Under the pieces are notes generated by a model. That model did not search any database. It was not told the DNA's origin and worked only from the letters and a program-made list of their open reading frames with translations. 64,000 nt of DNA from Siphonodentalium dalli (Eukaryota > Mollusca > Scaphopoda > Gadilida > Siphonodentaliidae), in contig CP136061.1 of assembly GCA_032622095.1 (NCBI GenBank), positions 215,046,373 to 215,110,372 of the forward strand, written 5' to 3'. A program made the position numbers and the translations under genes. Positions 23,501 through 35,299 of the stretch are shown here, in pieces. Within the stretch, counting starts at the first letter, position 1; each line of letters opens with the position of its first letter.

Positions 23501-26500
23501 AGGAATGCTGTGTGTTGTTATCAATACAACCCTCCAAATGAATAATATACTATTCCACATATACTTTTATAGCTGAATGGAAGAATCCATTTTGTAATGA
23601 AAGGGTAAAAATCATATCTGTTTCTGCTACACATGTATCAAAATACGGTTTTAACCCTTTTATGGCGGGAGCTGCACTGGTTCAGCATTAAAGATCCTGT
23701 GCCAGTGCATTCTCTTATATATGCGAGTCTCCCATAGGGAGCCTCGAAAATATAACAAAATGCATTGGCTTACAAGGGCAATGTAAATATTGTTAGGGCA
23801 ATGTATTCTCTTATATATGCGAGGCTCCCTGTGGAAAAATATACAAATTTGAAAGCCGATTCGGTATCGATCCCGAATCTGATCGCCGATGTCGACACCA
23901 AATTGATTCTTCGAAGCCATTCGCAGAACTCAAGTGGCAAGCCCTAGTTAAGATGATAAATATAAAGAACAATTGAGGTATGATTAAGAAGAAATGACTA
24001 TGAAGTTAAGTAAATTAGAAATATTTTGAATGGGGGAGTAAGGCTTGATGATACAGTAGCCAACAAATGTTGTGCATTCAAGTACCACAGATGGAAATCC
24101 AGTCTCTTTGAAAAGCTGACGAAACTCCTATATCGGAATTATGTCTCTGAACGTGTCCATAATATTTCATTTATACGACGATGTTCCATTCCCAACATGA
24201 CGTAATAAACCGTTTCCAAATATGGAATGCATTCCTGGTCAGTGGTGTAGTAAATGTTTGTGAGAATTGTAGTATTTAGAAATAGTTATAAATACAACTG
24301 GATGCGAAAGAATAATCAGTCATGAATATCTTTGACTGATAAAAAACTCAAAAGATTATGTCTCCTATATTGCAATGAGTAAAATGAATTATGGATATAT
24401 CGCCTCTATTCAGGTTTCGAACAATAGTTGAGTTTGACAATGTGTGGGAAAATTGTCAACACGTCATTGACCTCTGATCTCTGATGTGATCTGCTGTACG
24501 TGCCATAAACCCATGAAACCGCGCGCAGTCTGCACCACTCTCCAATGAAATGGAGGGAATCCCTTCAATACAGAACCTAATTTTAATAGAGAGTTCTAGA
24601 GACGGAATTCCGATATAGGATTTTCATCAGCTTTTCAAAGAGACTGATGGAATACATGCGTGAGTGCATTTTATATTACCTTATGGAGGTTTGACTTAAG
24701 GTTGCCCATGAGAAGGTCGAGACAGTCTGCCACTCTCTGGGCTTGAATCTCAAGCTCAGACAACATGAATGGATCGATGGGTGGAATGTCTACAGGGCTT
24801 TGTTGGAACACACTACTCGGTGAACGTGACACTGTCATTGATGTCGAACTGGCAGTGCTTGTCAGGCTCCGCAGGCTGGATGTTCGACTTCCGATACTGC
24901 TTGATTCTGTGAAATAATACCAAAAAATCACAAATTATTACTGTTATCATTCTGCAATGATGTTCCATGATTGTGAATGATAATAGCCTTCCAATTAAGT
25001 CAGTTTTATGGTTCTTGTGATATTCCCGTTATATTTTTCCACTGGAAAATGGCAATAACATCAACAGCCCAGCACACGACATCATAACGGCATTTAGCAG
25101 CGAGGAGGTTAAACATTCTCTTCCCCTCTGCTTCCATTATCTTCAAAAATGAGCACAAATTTTCTGACTAAAAACTCTCTAGAAATCCAATTCAAATTTA
25201 GTTTTCCACCCGAATACAATGATCCTTTACTGTAATAATAATTAAGCCAATGCATGCTTTTACTAGTATATATATGTGAGGCTCCCTATGGGAGACATGC
25301 ATATATAACAGAATACACTGGCACAGGTTCTTTAATGTTGCACCAGCACAGCCCCCTTCATGAAAGGGTTAATAATATTATGTTAATGTCAACAAATGAA
25401 ATATAACAAGTCATTATTACTTTGCAGCTGTCTTCACGTGAAGCAAGCCTAGATATACTAGTAGTGTATCTGACATTTGCAGAATGAGGTTCCTGGAGGT
25501 TGAATTTTGTGACGCTATCCAGCACAGCAGGTTAGCATCACCAAAATTCACCCTCTGTGACCACATTCTGCATAGGCCTCAACTTCTATGGGAGAAATAG
25601 GATCAGACTGAAGTTCCCCAGTTGAAGTTGGTGATGTTGACCCATCAGTCACCTTGATTAAGAATTTTATCATCTGAAAATTTGGGGATATAGAAACTGA
25701 TAAAAATGGAAAAGGATATTGAAGCCTTGGTAGTATTTTTAATAAAAAAAAGATACAAATGTAGCAACATCAACCACCGGTTGAACCGACCAGTATAAAC
25801 AAGGGCACCACCATCTTAAAACACGGACTTCCGATGTAAACAATGCAGATCAACGCCTATCAGCATGGAATTGCTACGATCAGAGGTCGATAAATGCAAT
25901 ATTTTCGTTTTGGTTATTGTGTTTACTATTTTTTTTTACAGAATCCCGCTACAGTAATGCTCAAATAATCGACTCCTTAACCACAGCAGAATTATGGGTA
26001 ACTTTTCAGGATTTAGTCGGAAATATGGCTTGTTGCCATTCATCATAAAGCTCAGTGAGAGCTTTCCGATGAATGGCAACAAGCCATATTTCCGACTAAA
26101 TCATGAAAAGTTACCCATAATTCTGCTGTGGTTAAGGAGTCGATTATTTAGAGCATTACTGTACAGGATTGATAAATTAGTTGGGGCAGAGGTCTGAACT
26201 AGGGACGGGCGCAATACCGGAAACATCACTATTTTGTTTAGGCCAATGGAACATTCTAGTTGTCAGAGCAAACACCTTGACCTACCTATTGTTGACATAG
26301 GACTACTCCTTTTAATCATTTGTTGTATTTCCTCAGCAACAAACTCAACCATATCACCAGTTCGAATTATCTGCCCTTGTGGAAGCTGACTTGGAATTGA
26401 CTTTCGAGCAGAATCGTGCTTAATAATATCACCTCGCACTTTGCTGATGTCACAGTTTTCCTGAAACAAAAAAGTTAAACTATAACCGTAATAATAGATG

Positions 26501-28652
26501 CATTATATGGTGCATTGAACAGTAAACTAGTTTCAATGTTCTTTGCATTACTATTACCCTATGCTCATCAGATATATACATAGAGCTGCTGCGTATACAT
26601 GTATATAAATGGCTGAAAACTGTACATGTACATTATTTCAGCAAATGGCTCAATCGAGGCCACAAAATAATGTGCCGTTTGAAGCTTTAAACAGGCTTAA
26701 AACATGGCCTCGTCCAATCCGTAACTTCTGATGAGAATGTTTTAACTAGAAATTTTGTTAAAACAGCAGATGTACCGTATACCACATGGTTGGCCCTGTC
26801 CACCTACTTATTGCCTGTATGGATGGTGTGACATCTGAACCCATTGTAAACTTAATTGTTTGTCCAACTGTCAACTGCTCATGACGTACCAAGTACCGGT
26901 ATGAGCTCTTTCCACGATAACTTACCCCATATTATCAGAGTTTTGCTCTCAATTTTGGCTATTGTATTCAAATTATTTATCGCGGCATATTTCGCACTTG
27001 ACAGTAAATATTTTTTGCGCTAAACTGACATGATTGTTGTGGTTTGCCTAATGATTGCAGATTTAGCGATTTTGTGAGCTGCGATGGTTAACTAAGGGGT
27101 GTTGCAGCCTGAACACTACTACATCGTGTGGGTGTGTCTTTCTTACCCCTCGATCAATTCAAACAGTTGGAAATTCCATCCATGCTATACAGTGTGGTAA
27201 ATATTACACATGCAAGGCATATAAAATGAATTTGTTCATAATGAAGTAACTGTCCATTAAGTTGGATATTGGACATCAGTTTTAAAATAATGTACAATTT
27301 TGGAAATAACTTTCCATTATCCTATAAAGTGAACACATTGAACAATGGAGTGATGTCATTGCCATGTTTTAAAGTAGGGTTCATACACCTCATAATTCCA
27401 TGACTTTTCCAAAATAATTTCCTGGATTTTCGTAAAATTTCCAGGACCTTCCTCTAACAATAATCCATAACTTTTCCATTCTTTTCCGGAAATTTGAAAA
27501 TAGATTTATGAAAGAATTGTTCCATGTCCTCTTCTAATCTAATATATTTTGGAACTTCTGTCTGGATGTGTCTATGTGTGTGTGTGTGTGTGTGTGTTAT
27601 AGACTCGAAAGCTGCTCGACCGATCCGACTCAAATTTGGTATGTAGGCCTACTTTTATCCTGGGAACAATATGGGTGGGTCCAATTTCATGTGCGACCGC
27701 GTCCTTCTGCATGCCCTCATCTGCTATGGGAACCTTGATTATGCAATGTGTTGTCTGCCAATTTGGGGATATAGAGAAACTAAACTAAAAAAGAAATATA
27801 ATCTAAGTGCAGAAGTTTCTATAGAAATTTGATAATAAAGAAACTTTCCAGAGAAGATGAGGCCTAAGCAGAATGAGGTCCCCAGAGGGTGAATTTAGTG
27901 ATGCTAGCCCACTATGCAGGATAGCATCAGCTGCATCACTAAACTCAACCTCTGGGGACCTCATTCTGCAATGACAGGCACACTAAACTCAGGCTTGTTC
28001 CAAACCCTTGCCCAGGGGAGGTTACTGGTATCGTTACAGCCCTACCTCAGATTGTGTTCTCCTTTTCTCCTTATATTGTAGCGGTCTTGGAAGAGATAAC
28101 GAATCAGGCCTCTCAACATTCTTGCCCTCTGCCTCCGTTAAGATCTCAGTCTTAGTTTCACAGTTTTCAGAATCAACTTTATCAACCAGAGTTTTACTAC
28201 TTTCAGTTGAGCATGTGTTCCCAGCATCGTGTGAAGACTGTTCATTTGTCGGATCAGCAATAGCACCAAAGACATCTGAACCAGAAATATCCAATGACTG
28301 CATAGAAGCGGTGATACTATCACGGCACTCTACATACGGTGATGTCACATTGGGATCGTATCTCATAACACCTGAAACATGCACTTCATCCTCACTCTCA
28401 GATTTTCCTGAAACTGCGTCTTTCTTTGGGTCTATCTGGCTTTGGGTGGAATCGGTTTTGGCAATCGTACCTTTCTCGAGGTTTGTCTCCGTTTGTGTTG
28501 AACTGAAAACTTCAATATCCTTACTAGATTCGCCACGAGCCTTGTCCACCGATGACTTTTCAGAGGAATCAGTTGTGACAGATGCTTTATCTGTGTTCAT
28601 GATGTTTTCAGTAATTTCTGATGATAAATGGTTCAAGCACTCCAGTTCATCA
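20503..28652 (-). CDS. BORCS6: BORCS6 (lyspersin), BORC complex subunit, 5 exons found
   Basis: BORCS6 is a subunit of BORC, the lysosome-surface complex that recruits Arl8 and kinesin to move lysosomes outward. Exons on the minus strand are 28652-28046, 26460-26286, 24906-24680, 22555-22472 and 20579-20503. Phases match at every internal junction (0, 1, 0, 0) and all sites are AG/GT. The first exon encodes a roughly 200-residue Ser/Thr/Glu-rich acidic region, probably disordered. The conserved DUF2365 core follows: PPIDPFMLSELEIQAQRVAD, then LSAITVGVLDANRMSVDA, then AMYALMAKCEELSTAM. From memory, human BORCS6 is about 357 residues with the same C-terminal core. The start codon and the last ~18 residues were not located. 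No stop interrupts the joined frame. Confidence 0.92.
20580..21043. other. BORCS6 intron, nothing recognised
   Basis: Intron sequence without a clear repeat or coding signal. Confidence 0.5.
21052..21489. mobile_element. twin-hairpin hAT-type element family H, copy 2, with exact 8-bp target duplication
   Basis: The element starts 'caagcctgagataagtgtgc' and ends with the inverse '...ctcaggcttg'. CTCATAAG flanks it directly at 21044-21051 and 21490-21497. A hairpin of the 'gaggtccccagagggtga' type lies near each end (about 21083-21176 and 21379-21465), so each terminus is itself a foldback. The length is 438 bp with no coding capacity. It lies in a BORCS6 intron. Confidence 0.9.
21498..22471. 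other. BORCS6 intron, nothing recognised
   Basis: No clear repeat or exon. The open frames here carry no known domain. Confidence 0.5.
22472..22555 (-). CDS. BORCS6: BORCS6 exon 4
   Basis: An 84-nt, 28-codon, phase 0-0 exon after 'atatttcag' and before 'gtaaat'. It encodes LSAITVGVLDANRMSVDATC and DSVDSTIK, matching the DUF2365 segment that links the N-terminal core helix to the MY-LMA-CEEL helix. Confidence 0.93.
22633..23366. mobile_element. MITE family B copy 4, split by insertion of element I
   Basis: TTAA bounds both ends (22633-22636, 23363-23366). The left part has 'atcctttcattacaggatct' and the first hairpin, then 'ggtcaaggtaaatatggtta' and the start of the second hairpin. The second hairpin is interrupted inside its TA-rich stem by element I and resumes at about 23320 ('atataatagaatgcattg'). 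Confidence 0.8.
22770..23318 (-). mobile_element. element I, copy 1, with three 122-bp internal repeats
   Basis: Minus orientation relative to the copy at 51177. Its 5' end reads 'ctagccgatgagcccgacgt' (in complement at about 23290-23312) and its 3' end 'gaggtcttcaaaatatatat'. The interior repeats a 122-bp unit three times ('cgcgcatg' at 22943, 23065 and 23187). The exact ends cannot be fixed because the target is TA-rich. The class is unresolved; a non-autonomous retroelement is plausible. Confidence 0.8.
23400..23612. repeat. MITE family F, fragment
   Basis: Carries 'tgtgaactttttatctgaat', 'ccctccaaat' and 'ggaagaatccatttt', ending 'gtaatgaaagggtaa'. Related to 55269-55544. Confidence 0.55.
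23651..23835. repeat. MITE family B, copy 5 (right side truncated)
   Basis: Starts TTAA then 'cccttttatggcgggagctg', carries the first hairpin and spacer, and breaks off inside the second hairpin near 23835. Confidence 0.75.
24100..24646. mobile_element. 547-bp TIR element J
   Basis: The left terminus 'cagtctctttgaaaagctga' and the right terminus are inverted for about 55 bp, also sharing 'tcctatatcggaatt' and 'gtctct'. The flanks 'atggaaatc' and 'atggaatac' may be a decayed target duplication. Its right end lies 33 bp from a BORCS6 exon. No coding capacity. Confidence 0.82.
24680..24906 (-). CDS. BORCS6: BORCS6 exon 3
   Basis: Starts after 'tattatttcacag' and ends before 'gtaata'. It encodes a Ser/Thr-rich stretch, then PVDIPPIDPFMLSELEIQAQ, RVADCLDLLMGNLKSNLHK: the start of the DUF2365 core that defines BORCS6. 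Entry phase 1, exit phase 0. Confidence 0.95.
24907..25234. other. BORCS6 intron, nothing recognised
   Basis: No repeat or coding signal seen. Confidence 0.5.
25235..25372. repeat. MITE family B, copy 6 (single hairpin)
   Basis: 'ccaatgcatgcttttactag' begins one hairpin; the right edge is 'cccttcatgaaagggttaa' with TTAA at 25369-25372. Confidence 0.75.
25444..25660. mobile_element. twin-hairpin family H, copy 3 (truncated)
   Basis: Starts 'caagcctagatatactagta' and contains one hairpin plus part of the interior; the right half is missing. Confidence 0.75.
25952..26161. mobile_element. foldback MITE family A, copy 4 (complete)
   Basis: A 210-bp palindromic element flanked by TA on both sides, starting 'cagtaatgctcaaataatcg'. 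A five-base gap in one arm and single mismatches are the only breaks. Confidence 0.93.
26286..26460 (-). CDS. BORCS6: BORCS6 exon 2
   Basis: Starts after 'tttgtttcag' and ends before 'gtaggt'. It encodes ENCDISKVRGDIIKHDSARK, SIPSQLPQGQIIRTGDMVEF, then VAEEIQQMIKRSSPMSTI. The segment with GDMVEFVAEEIQ is well-formed coding sequence and joins both neighbours in phase (0 in, 1 out). Confidence 0.9.
26461..27540. other. BORCS6 intron, nothing recognised
   Basis: AT-rich sequence with repeated 'tacatgtat' words near 26590; no exon or clear element. Confidence 0.5.
27541..27711. repeat. (TG)n microsatellite and fragment related to element I
   Basis: A TG tract (about 27571-27597) is followed by 'ctgctcgaccgatccgactc' and 'aaatttggtatgtagg', resembling the 3' region of element I. 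Confidence 0.6.
27712..27998. mobile_element. twin-hairpin family H, copy 4 (left end truncated)
   Basis: Carries the interior ('gccctcatctgctatggga'), the second hairpin around 27872-27972 and the right terminus '...aaactcaggcttg'. Confidence 0.8.
28046..28652 (-). CDS. BORCS6: BORCS6 exon 1 found (N-terminal acidic region)
   Basis: A 607-nt open exon after the acceptor 'tttcttgtcag', ending before 'gtaggg' at a codon boundary. It encodes about 202 residues beginning DELECLNHLSSEITENIMNT and ending KEKRRTQSE. It is rich in Ser, Thr, Glu and Asp, with no recognised domain. The frame needs two bases from an upstream exon or starts at an internal Met (NIM-NTDK). Assignment to BORCS6 rests on strand, phase and position, since the N-terminus is not conserved. 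The opposite-strand frame (28008-28718) is its shadow. Confidence 0.82.
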
Positions 28653-28956
28653 CTGACAAGAAATTCATCTAATTATCTCCTGAAGCAGGAATACCAGGTT
28701 AATTTAGCTGAATCTTGATGTGAATCTGTGCTATTCAGCAATCAAACACTGTGGGAGTAAGAGAAATCTGGGTTAAAAAGGCAGTTAGGTTTGCTAAGAA
28801 CGTTATATGTTTTTCAGTGATGTTTTGCATACATGTATAGAATATATGTAATGCCAGATATCCCTTTGAGTTTTGGGAATAATAATGAAAACATTGGTTT
28901 ATTGGATTAAAATGTTGTCAAAATAATTGCTGTCTGCTTCAAATCGATTTCAAGTA

Positions 28957-29123
28957 CAGCAATGCTCTAAATAATCGACTCCTTAACCACAGCAGAATTA
29001 TGGGTAACTTTTCAGGATTTAGTCGGAAATATGGATTGTTTCAAGCCATATTCCCGACTAAATCCTGAAAAATTACCCATAATTATGCTGTAGTTAAGGA
29101 GTCGATTATTTAGGGCATTACTG
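28957..29123. mobile_element. foldback MITE family A, copy 5 (centre deleted)
   Basis: TA-flanked; starts 'cagcaatgctctaaataatc' and ends 'gggcattactg'. Both arms are present but the central 'cattcatcggaaagctctc' region is missing. Confidence 0.9.
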
Positions 29124-30231
29124 TACATTTGTATTTTCTTTGACAACAAAAAACATTTTCTTTTTTAAAGTTCTGTCCCAATGTTCAGTGAAAATGCGCC
29201 TTGACTATTGTTCACACATCAATCTTAAAATTAAAAGGTGGTTGAATGCTTGTTTTGAACAAAGAGCACACGAGATTCACCAGGGTCATGTGACAACTAT
29301 GGAGTGGTCCCTCCCTGAAAGACGTCAATTAATGAAGGTAAAGTGAAAATTAATTTACCCATTTCTGTATCAACTGCATCTATATATACTAGTATCCATA
29401 TATGCATAAATAGCCATCAAACATATCCATTCGTGTGTTAACCAAGAATCCAAGATTGTCAACAAGGTCATGTGTCCTCTAAAGGCTCTATGGTGGTGGC
29501 AGGAGTGGCTATGGACATACATGTATATGTACATGTATCATGCCTACTGTATATCTATACACAAATGAAGTTTCATTTATTTATTCCAACCCATACTTGA
29601 GGTACCGGTACACTATATTACACATATACATGTATCAGCCATAATATTTCTATACATGTATGGGATGCTTGGCAGTGGGGAATCCATCTGTGGTGCAGAG
29701 TGGCAGCAAAATAGTTAAATAACAAAATTTAATTATTGATTAATTAATTAATTTGAACTAAATATTATCTAATTAAGACTAAACACTAAAAAATTATGTC
29801 AGCTGCATCGTCATTGGCAGATGATTTTCACAAAATTGGGCAATACAAATTTCCGTGTAAAATAACACATCCACCCACTATTATAATTTATGATGTAAAT
29901 AAAGTAACATAAAGTAGAAGGGTAAAAGGAAAAAAGGCAAAAAACTCATGGACCATGTGCAGTGGAAATACTAGTATTAAGGCACTTGTATCATTGTATG
30001 AGCCTTTACTGTGCTATCACTTGAACCGAATAAACTCACTCACTCACATCAGCTTCTAAAAAGAGGGAGGTCAACTTCATTGTCTTCAACTTGATGTTCA
30101 AGTCAGATCAATTTTAAATGGAGATTTCCATAAAAATATCCGATGCAAAAGTTATATATGAAGCGATTGACTGGGAACACAGACACTGAGACAGGCATAT
30201 CATTAAAAAAATAAAAAGTTATGACATTTTA
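29124..30231. other. non-coding, nothing recognised
   Basis: AT-rich sequence with repeated 'tacatgtat' words; no gene or clear element. Confidence 0.5.
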
Positions 30232-30520
30232 AAAAGGTACTCATTCTGATATGATGGTCTCCGTATCATCAGATTCCAACAAAAATAAAATTTCTTGAAA
30301 TTAGTTATGATCAGAATCAATTACTAAAAATAATGCTAACCACTGTCAAGTTGTCAACTCTAATATAAAATTTCTCAAAAATTGTTACATATCAACATTT
30401 TGTTCAATGCATTTTGGTACCAAGAGTACATGTATGTCAGTCTGCTCGATGAATATCTGCTTGGCCACCCAATATTCCAGGTGACGAAAAATAACAGATT
30501 TCAAAAATGAATTTTTAGAA
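30232..30520 (+). repeat. MITE family D, degraded copy 4
   Basis: 'aaaggtactcattctgatat', 'gtatcatcagattccaacaa' and 'taatgctaaccactgtcaa' identify the family; the right half is decayed. Confidence 0.6.
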
Positions 30521-32566
30521 CTTCTGCACATGTTATGTGCCAGGGCCTACGCAAATGTAGCGACCTATTGGCATAATGCATCAGCGAAAAAAAAATTGAT
30601 AATTCCAGTTGTTGGAAATTTGTGTCAAAAAAACCATGAAAAAAAATGTGCTGCACCTCAGTTTATAACTAATCTATATATCTATAAGGCCTAGATATAG
30701 AGGGGTATATACATGTATACATAGTCATATAGTTTTGTGGCTTTTGACACAAATTTCCAACAACTGTGCTTGTGAATAACTGAGCTTTGAATCAGTTTGA
30801 CAGGCAGGTCGGGCACACATAAAAAACGAGCTATATATACACATGTAAGGCCAAAAAATATATACCTGTGTTTCTGGTGACATGCAAGAAAAAAATAAGG
30901 GTGGGGGTGGCTTTTCATTTTATTTTATTTTTTTATTTTATTTTCAACTTTGCTCAAAATAAATAAGAGTACCTCCCCAGACTGCTTCTCCTTGTTTGTG
31001 ATGGACTATAAAATAATAAAAATAAGTAGATAATATTAGAACATAGTGTAATTTATTGTTTTCTTGAATAAAACATGACAAAATAAGTTTGATTCGGCTG
31101 TGACCTAGCTACCGGTATCTTATTCCGGTTTAACAGTACACGTGATGTGTCCGTTTTTCACAGATATGAATTGGTTTACAAATTACATGGAAAATAAAAT
31201 CGGAAGCGTACTAATTTTGCAAAATCAATCAAATGAAAACGGTCGGGGGCGGGTGGGTCACCAGAAACACAGGTCTATTTTTTTTCGGGCCTAATAAGGC
31301 TAATTAATAGTAACTTGATAATGATATCTGTACTAGTAGCTCGTTTCATCTATCATACTTCATAGCCCGTAATCTTACCATCGAAGCTGCAGGAATCCAA
31401 AGAAATAGTAATCGGATTATATATGTTTAACTGGCGGGTGGGCTACGTAAATTATAAAAAAAATTGTTGTGGCAATAAATTTGTTGTGCCTGAGTCTGTG
31501 CTATACTTCGAAATTAGGAAAGTTGTCATATACTGAGGGTAAGTAACACAATTTGATGAAGATTTATTCTACTTAACCTCATTTTAAGGACATAAAGTAT
31601 CGCGCATAGCAGCTCCCGTGACTCAGATACAGCACAAATACACATCAAATGAAATAGTATAGCTCAGTTGGATTATTAAACAAAATTGGATATGTTCGAT
31701 TAGCGATCGCAATAGCTTGGGGCAATTTAAAAAACGGAAGGGAATGGAACTTGGAAGACATCATTATATGTGCCGTATCCGTTTCATTTTGTCCGAGATA
31801 AAGTTATAACGAACCAAAGCCAGACGCCTTTGATCGTATATAGACTATATCTGATTTTGTGACGTGACCAATTATTATCTAATACGACGCTGTTGTTTTG
31901 AATTTGTGCGAGCACTTTTGTTGCACAGTAGATCGGTGGGCTTAAAGCATTAATGTCGGAAAATATTGTTACTGTGTCTTTCGGTTACTGGTAAATTGCA
32001 AATGAGAATTATGCAAATTAAATTACAATGTAAGTGCAATCATAGTGGTAGTAACGGGTAGTTTACCTTTTATTGAGAAAATAAGACACAATAAATAACG
32101 ACACTATAGTAACTACAGTCTACACATTGTGGGGCGAGTGAAAAGTTATCGAAATTCGTGATGTGAAATATAATAAGATTTTCAAATTTACCGGTCTACT
32201 GTGAGATTTTAAAATACAGCACTTGATACTGTACGATACTGTGCGAGACGAAATAACATTATATTTAATATGTAATTAATTGTTACCATAAGACTATATA
32301 GTACATACATGCATGTGATAATCCATAAATATCATACTATTTTTTGGAATCGAAGGGAAACACAAAATTATGGACAAAGCAGAAGATACCTTCATGCAGG
32401 TTCAGGCGAACTCGGTCAATGGGGAATATTACACGATGACGTTGTTTGTCGATTTTCGTTGAAATCGACACGGTGACATGAATGAAATGAACACCCATGA
32501 AATCGACACACTTTTCCATATAGTATCTCAGCCGCAGCACTCACTCAGCATCACGAAATATATTGC
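30521..32566. other. non-coding, one small inverted repeat
   Basis: 'gttgttggaaatttgtgtca' near 30608 is mirrored by 'tgacacaaatttccaacaac' near 30745, a short inverted repeat about 100 bp apart. No gene is supported in the rest. Confidence 0.5.
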
Positions 32567-32942
32567 TTAAAGACATATTATGGACTTGTTCGGGCACGTG
32601 AAGCTGGTAAGTTAGTATCCAGGCACCGTGCCAACTGGAAGAATGCAGCATTCTACTATTATAGCCGAAAATCTGAAGCAACTCGACCGTTCCACTCCAA
32701 AGAAAACATCGTCCGAACTACGCTCAAATGTAAATATTTACTTCTAGATTCGGGACGCAACTATCGGCGATAAACTTACGAAAATGATTTCGCCATCGAA
32801 CGTTACTACACTTCATTGATATATAAGAATGACGGTGTGTGTTGTCAATTTGGAAATAATATTTGTAAAATATAACTACTTTGAGGAAGATTGTTCACCA
32901 TTTTTAATTTATCACACTACTGAAGTGTTTCACATCACTTTA
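32567..32942 (+). mobile_element. MITE family E, copy 2 (complete)
   Basis: Bounded by TTAA at both ends (32567-32570, 32939-32942). Runs from 'agacatattatggacttgtt' to 'gaagtgtttcacatcacttt'. Confidence 0.87.
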
Positions 32943-33789
32943 AATTCAGTAAAAAATGTTCCCATTCCCCTCTCGACAAGGTTTTGAAGTTGGTAGTTTA
33001 TGCCATGTATAGCCTAGCTATCAATCAAGACTACCCAAAAGTACGATGGCCTAATCCATACTCTAAATTACGATAGGGATACATTCTTTTGATGAACCGT
33101 TGTGTGCGGAGTGTAATTACTAATAATCACCCTAGGAAACATAGGCTTTTGTGAATCTTATTTGGTGGGAATACCAGGGAATCTATAAACTAATTTTCAT
33201 AAAAAATATATATATATTTAAAAGCCACAGCTACCCTCATGTGAGTGGTTTAGCTTTGGTTCGTTATTGCGCTAGCGTATGGTCATTTTATGGTTTGTCT
33301 TGTCTACTATTTTGTAATATTTTGTAATATACATTTGGCACTATACATACAGTGTATTAACGGTTACGTACATGTAGCGTTGTACGTAGCTAGAATTTTA
33401 AATTAGATGACCAGCTTAATGCCTGTTAATTAATAATTACCACATCACCAACACCTCTTGTCGTTCGACTCGCGATGGGAGTACCCAATATAATTCCTTA
33501 ACCCACGGCCAATGCATGCTTTATTATAGGACACCCATATGTTGCCCAAATACATTTGAATTATGACAGATAAAATCAGCCGTCAATCAGGACAAAGGAA
33601 TAACACGCCCGTGTGTTTTAAAACACAAGAATGTGTGTCGATGGTTTTGCCTCATATTGTGTCTTTTTGCTAATTTATCACTTAGTAAGCTGAATAAATA
33701 CAGTATATGATGCTACATTGCGTGGTTATTGAATTAACTGGAACTTTTATACCTACGAGATCAAGTTAATCTAATTTGTTCAGGGTAAC
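32943..33789. other. intergenic, nothing recognised
   Basis: No gene or clear repeat. Confidence 0.5.
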
Positions 33790-35030
33790 TTCTGGACCCA
33801 GACAACTGTGGCCCTAACACGGGGTAGGGTCTATGATTATACACTGTAACCACCCCCCAATCCCAGTCAGATAACCCAACGTGACCATCAGAAGAACCCT
33901 GGGTTTTCTGTTCATAGTTGATTGACAAAAAGCCTCCAACCCAACTGCCATGGGTGTGAGATGATTATTTAACTTATTGTATTGATGTGCTTCAGGGAAT
34001 TTCAAATATTCCCTCTTTGCATCTCTCAACACAGTATTTTGGTCTGTAGTTTCTTTATTGGTTGATCCCACTGAACTATGGTTGGCCTTTGAGAACATCT
34101 TAACTGGGCTATGATATATGGCTGGGTTGGAGGAGGCCCTAGTTCACCTGACCCAACCAGGTTAAGTTTAAATCTGTTTCTTCAACAAAGTTACCCGATT
34201 GCAAATTTTTCAGAGCCCCATCAGCTCCAGTTAAGTTTTGAGGTATGTCTGTTTTTATCTTAACTGCATGATGCTCTATTCCCTACAGTACAGGGTGGAT
34301 GTTCATGATAATTATACATTTCACTTATGTGAGACCCATCTCTGAGGCGGTTAATTGAAGGGGATATGCTCCTAGAAGGTTTATTTGAATACTGTAATGA
34401 ATTAGGGAAGTTTTGGTAATCATTACAAGATTCATGGGGTCCAATAATGTTCTCAAATGTGTTCCCTTTAACCATGGTAAATTTTGAATTGTGACGGATA
34501 TCACCTCCTCTCTATTTTCAATGAAAGCAGGTTGCCTGTAATCATTATAAATGAAATTGTTTTCATGTATGTCTTGTCCCATTCGTGATGAAACATTTGA
34601 TAGTGGGTCACTAAATCCACCAACTTTCTTGAAATTCAGGGTAAAAGGGTGGCCATTCACCCTAGTAGATGCTTGTCGGCGATTACATGTGACATAACCC
34701 AAATCATCACATGGAGGTGAAATTTCCATTTTCACTGAACTGCTACTGGTCCCATATTTTAGATCAGAATTCATTTAACTGGGGTACCTATAGTTTACTG
34801 GTCTTAGAGACTGTTCAGTCAAAGAGTACCTGGTTTACCTTTGAGGAACTTCCTCTTGAAGAATCCCATTTTCTACGATCGGGTTCTAGTTCCACTGTAT
34901 CTGTCTGTATCTGTATTATTTCGGCGCAGGAGCCTTTCGGCTGTTGTCGCGTCCACGTCATTAAGTTTTTCATTAAGTATGGGACGATTCCCATAGACCA
35001 ATGTCTGACCATGCATGGTTACAGTGATTA
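33790..35030 (-). pseudogene. broken unknown ORF, minus strand
   Basis: Several coding-like minus-strand frames follow one another and read as one decayed protein with frame shifts. 34774-34480 gives MNSDLKYGTSSSSVKMEISP onward; the next frame runs from about 34475 to 34260 (KGNTFENIIGPHESCNDYQN); a piece near 34260-34145 reads KTDIPQNLTGADGALKNLQS; 34098-33814 begins MFSKANHSSVGSTNKETTDQ. Composition is that of a soluble Asn/Ser-rich protein. I recognise no domain. It could be an ORF1-like part of a dead retroelement or a decayed host gene. Confidence 0.4.
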
Positions 35031-35299
35031 ACTATAAATGAAACAACATTCAAAATGGAATTTTGCTATTACATGATTATCCATGTCGCAGACTGAAAGC
35101 TGCCTGAATTCAGGAGAAAAGGGGGACAAAACCCCACCATCCCTGGAAACTTGAGGCCCATCTGTCCCAACAAGCTGTTGGTCTCCCATTTCCAAGTCTG
35201 ACTTCTGGCTGATCAAGAATTTCGAAGGTAGTGGGATCGAACCCATGTTCAGACTGATACTGATACCTCCTAACACTCGGTGAAGGACTTCCTTTTAAG

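Noticed and set aside
28008-28718. 236-codon plus-strand open frame
   Set aside because: It is the antisense shadow of the BORCS6 exon on the minus strand; splice sites, phase and downstream conserved exons support the minus strand only.
32337-32540. Possible first exon of BORCS6 (minus strand, ending '...gcatgaag|gtatct')
   Set aside because: None of its frames joins the 28652 exon in phase without a stop, and there is no conserved sequence to support it.
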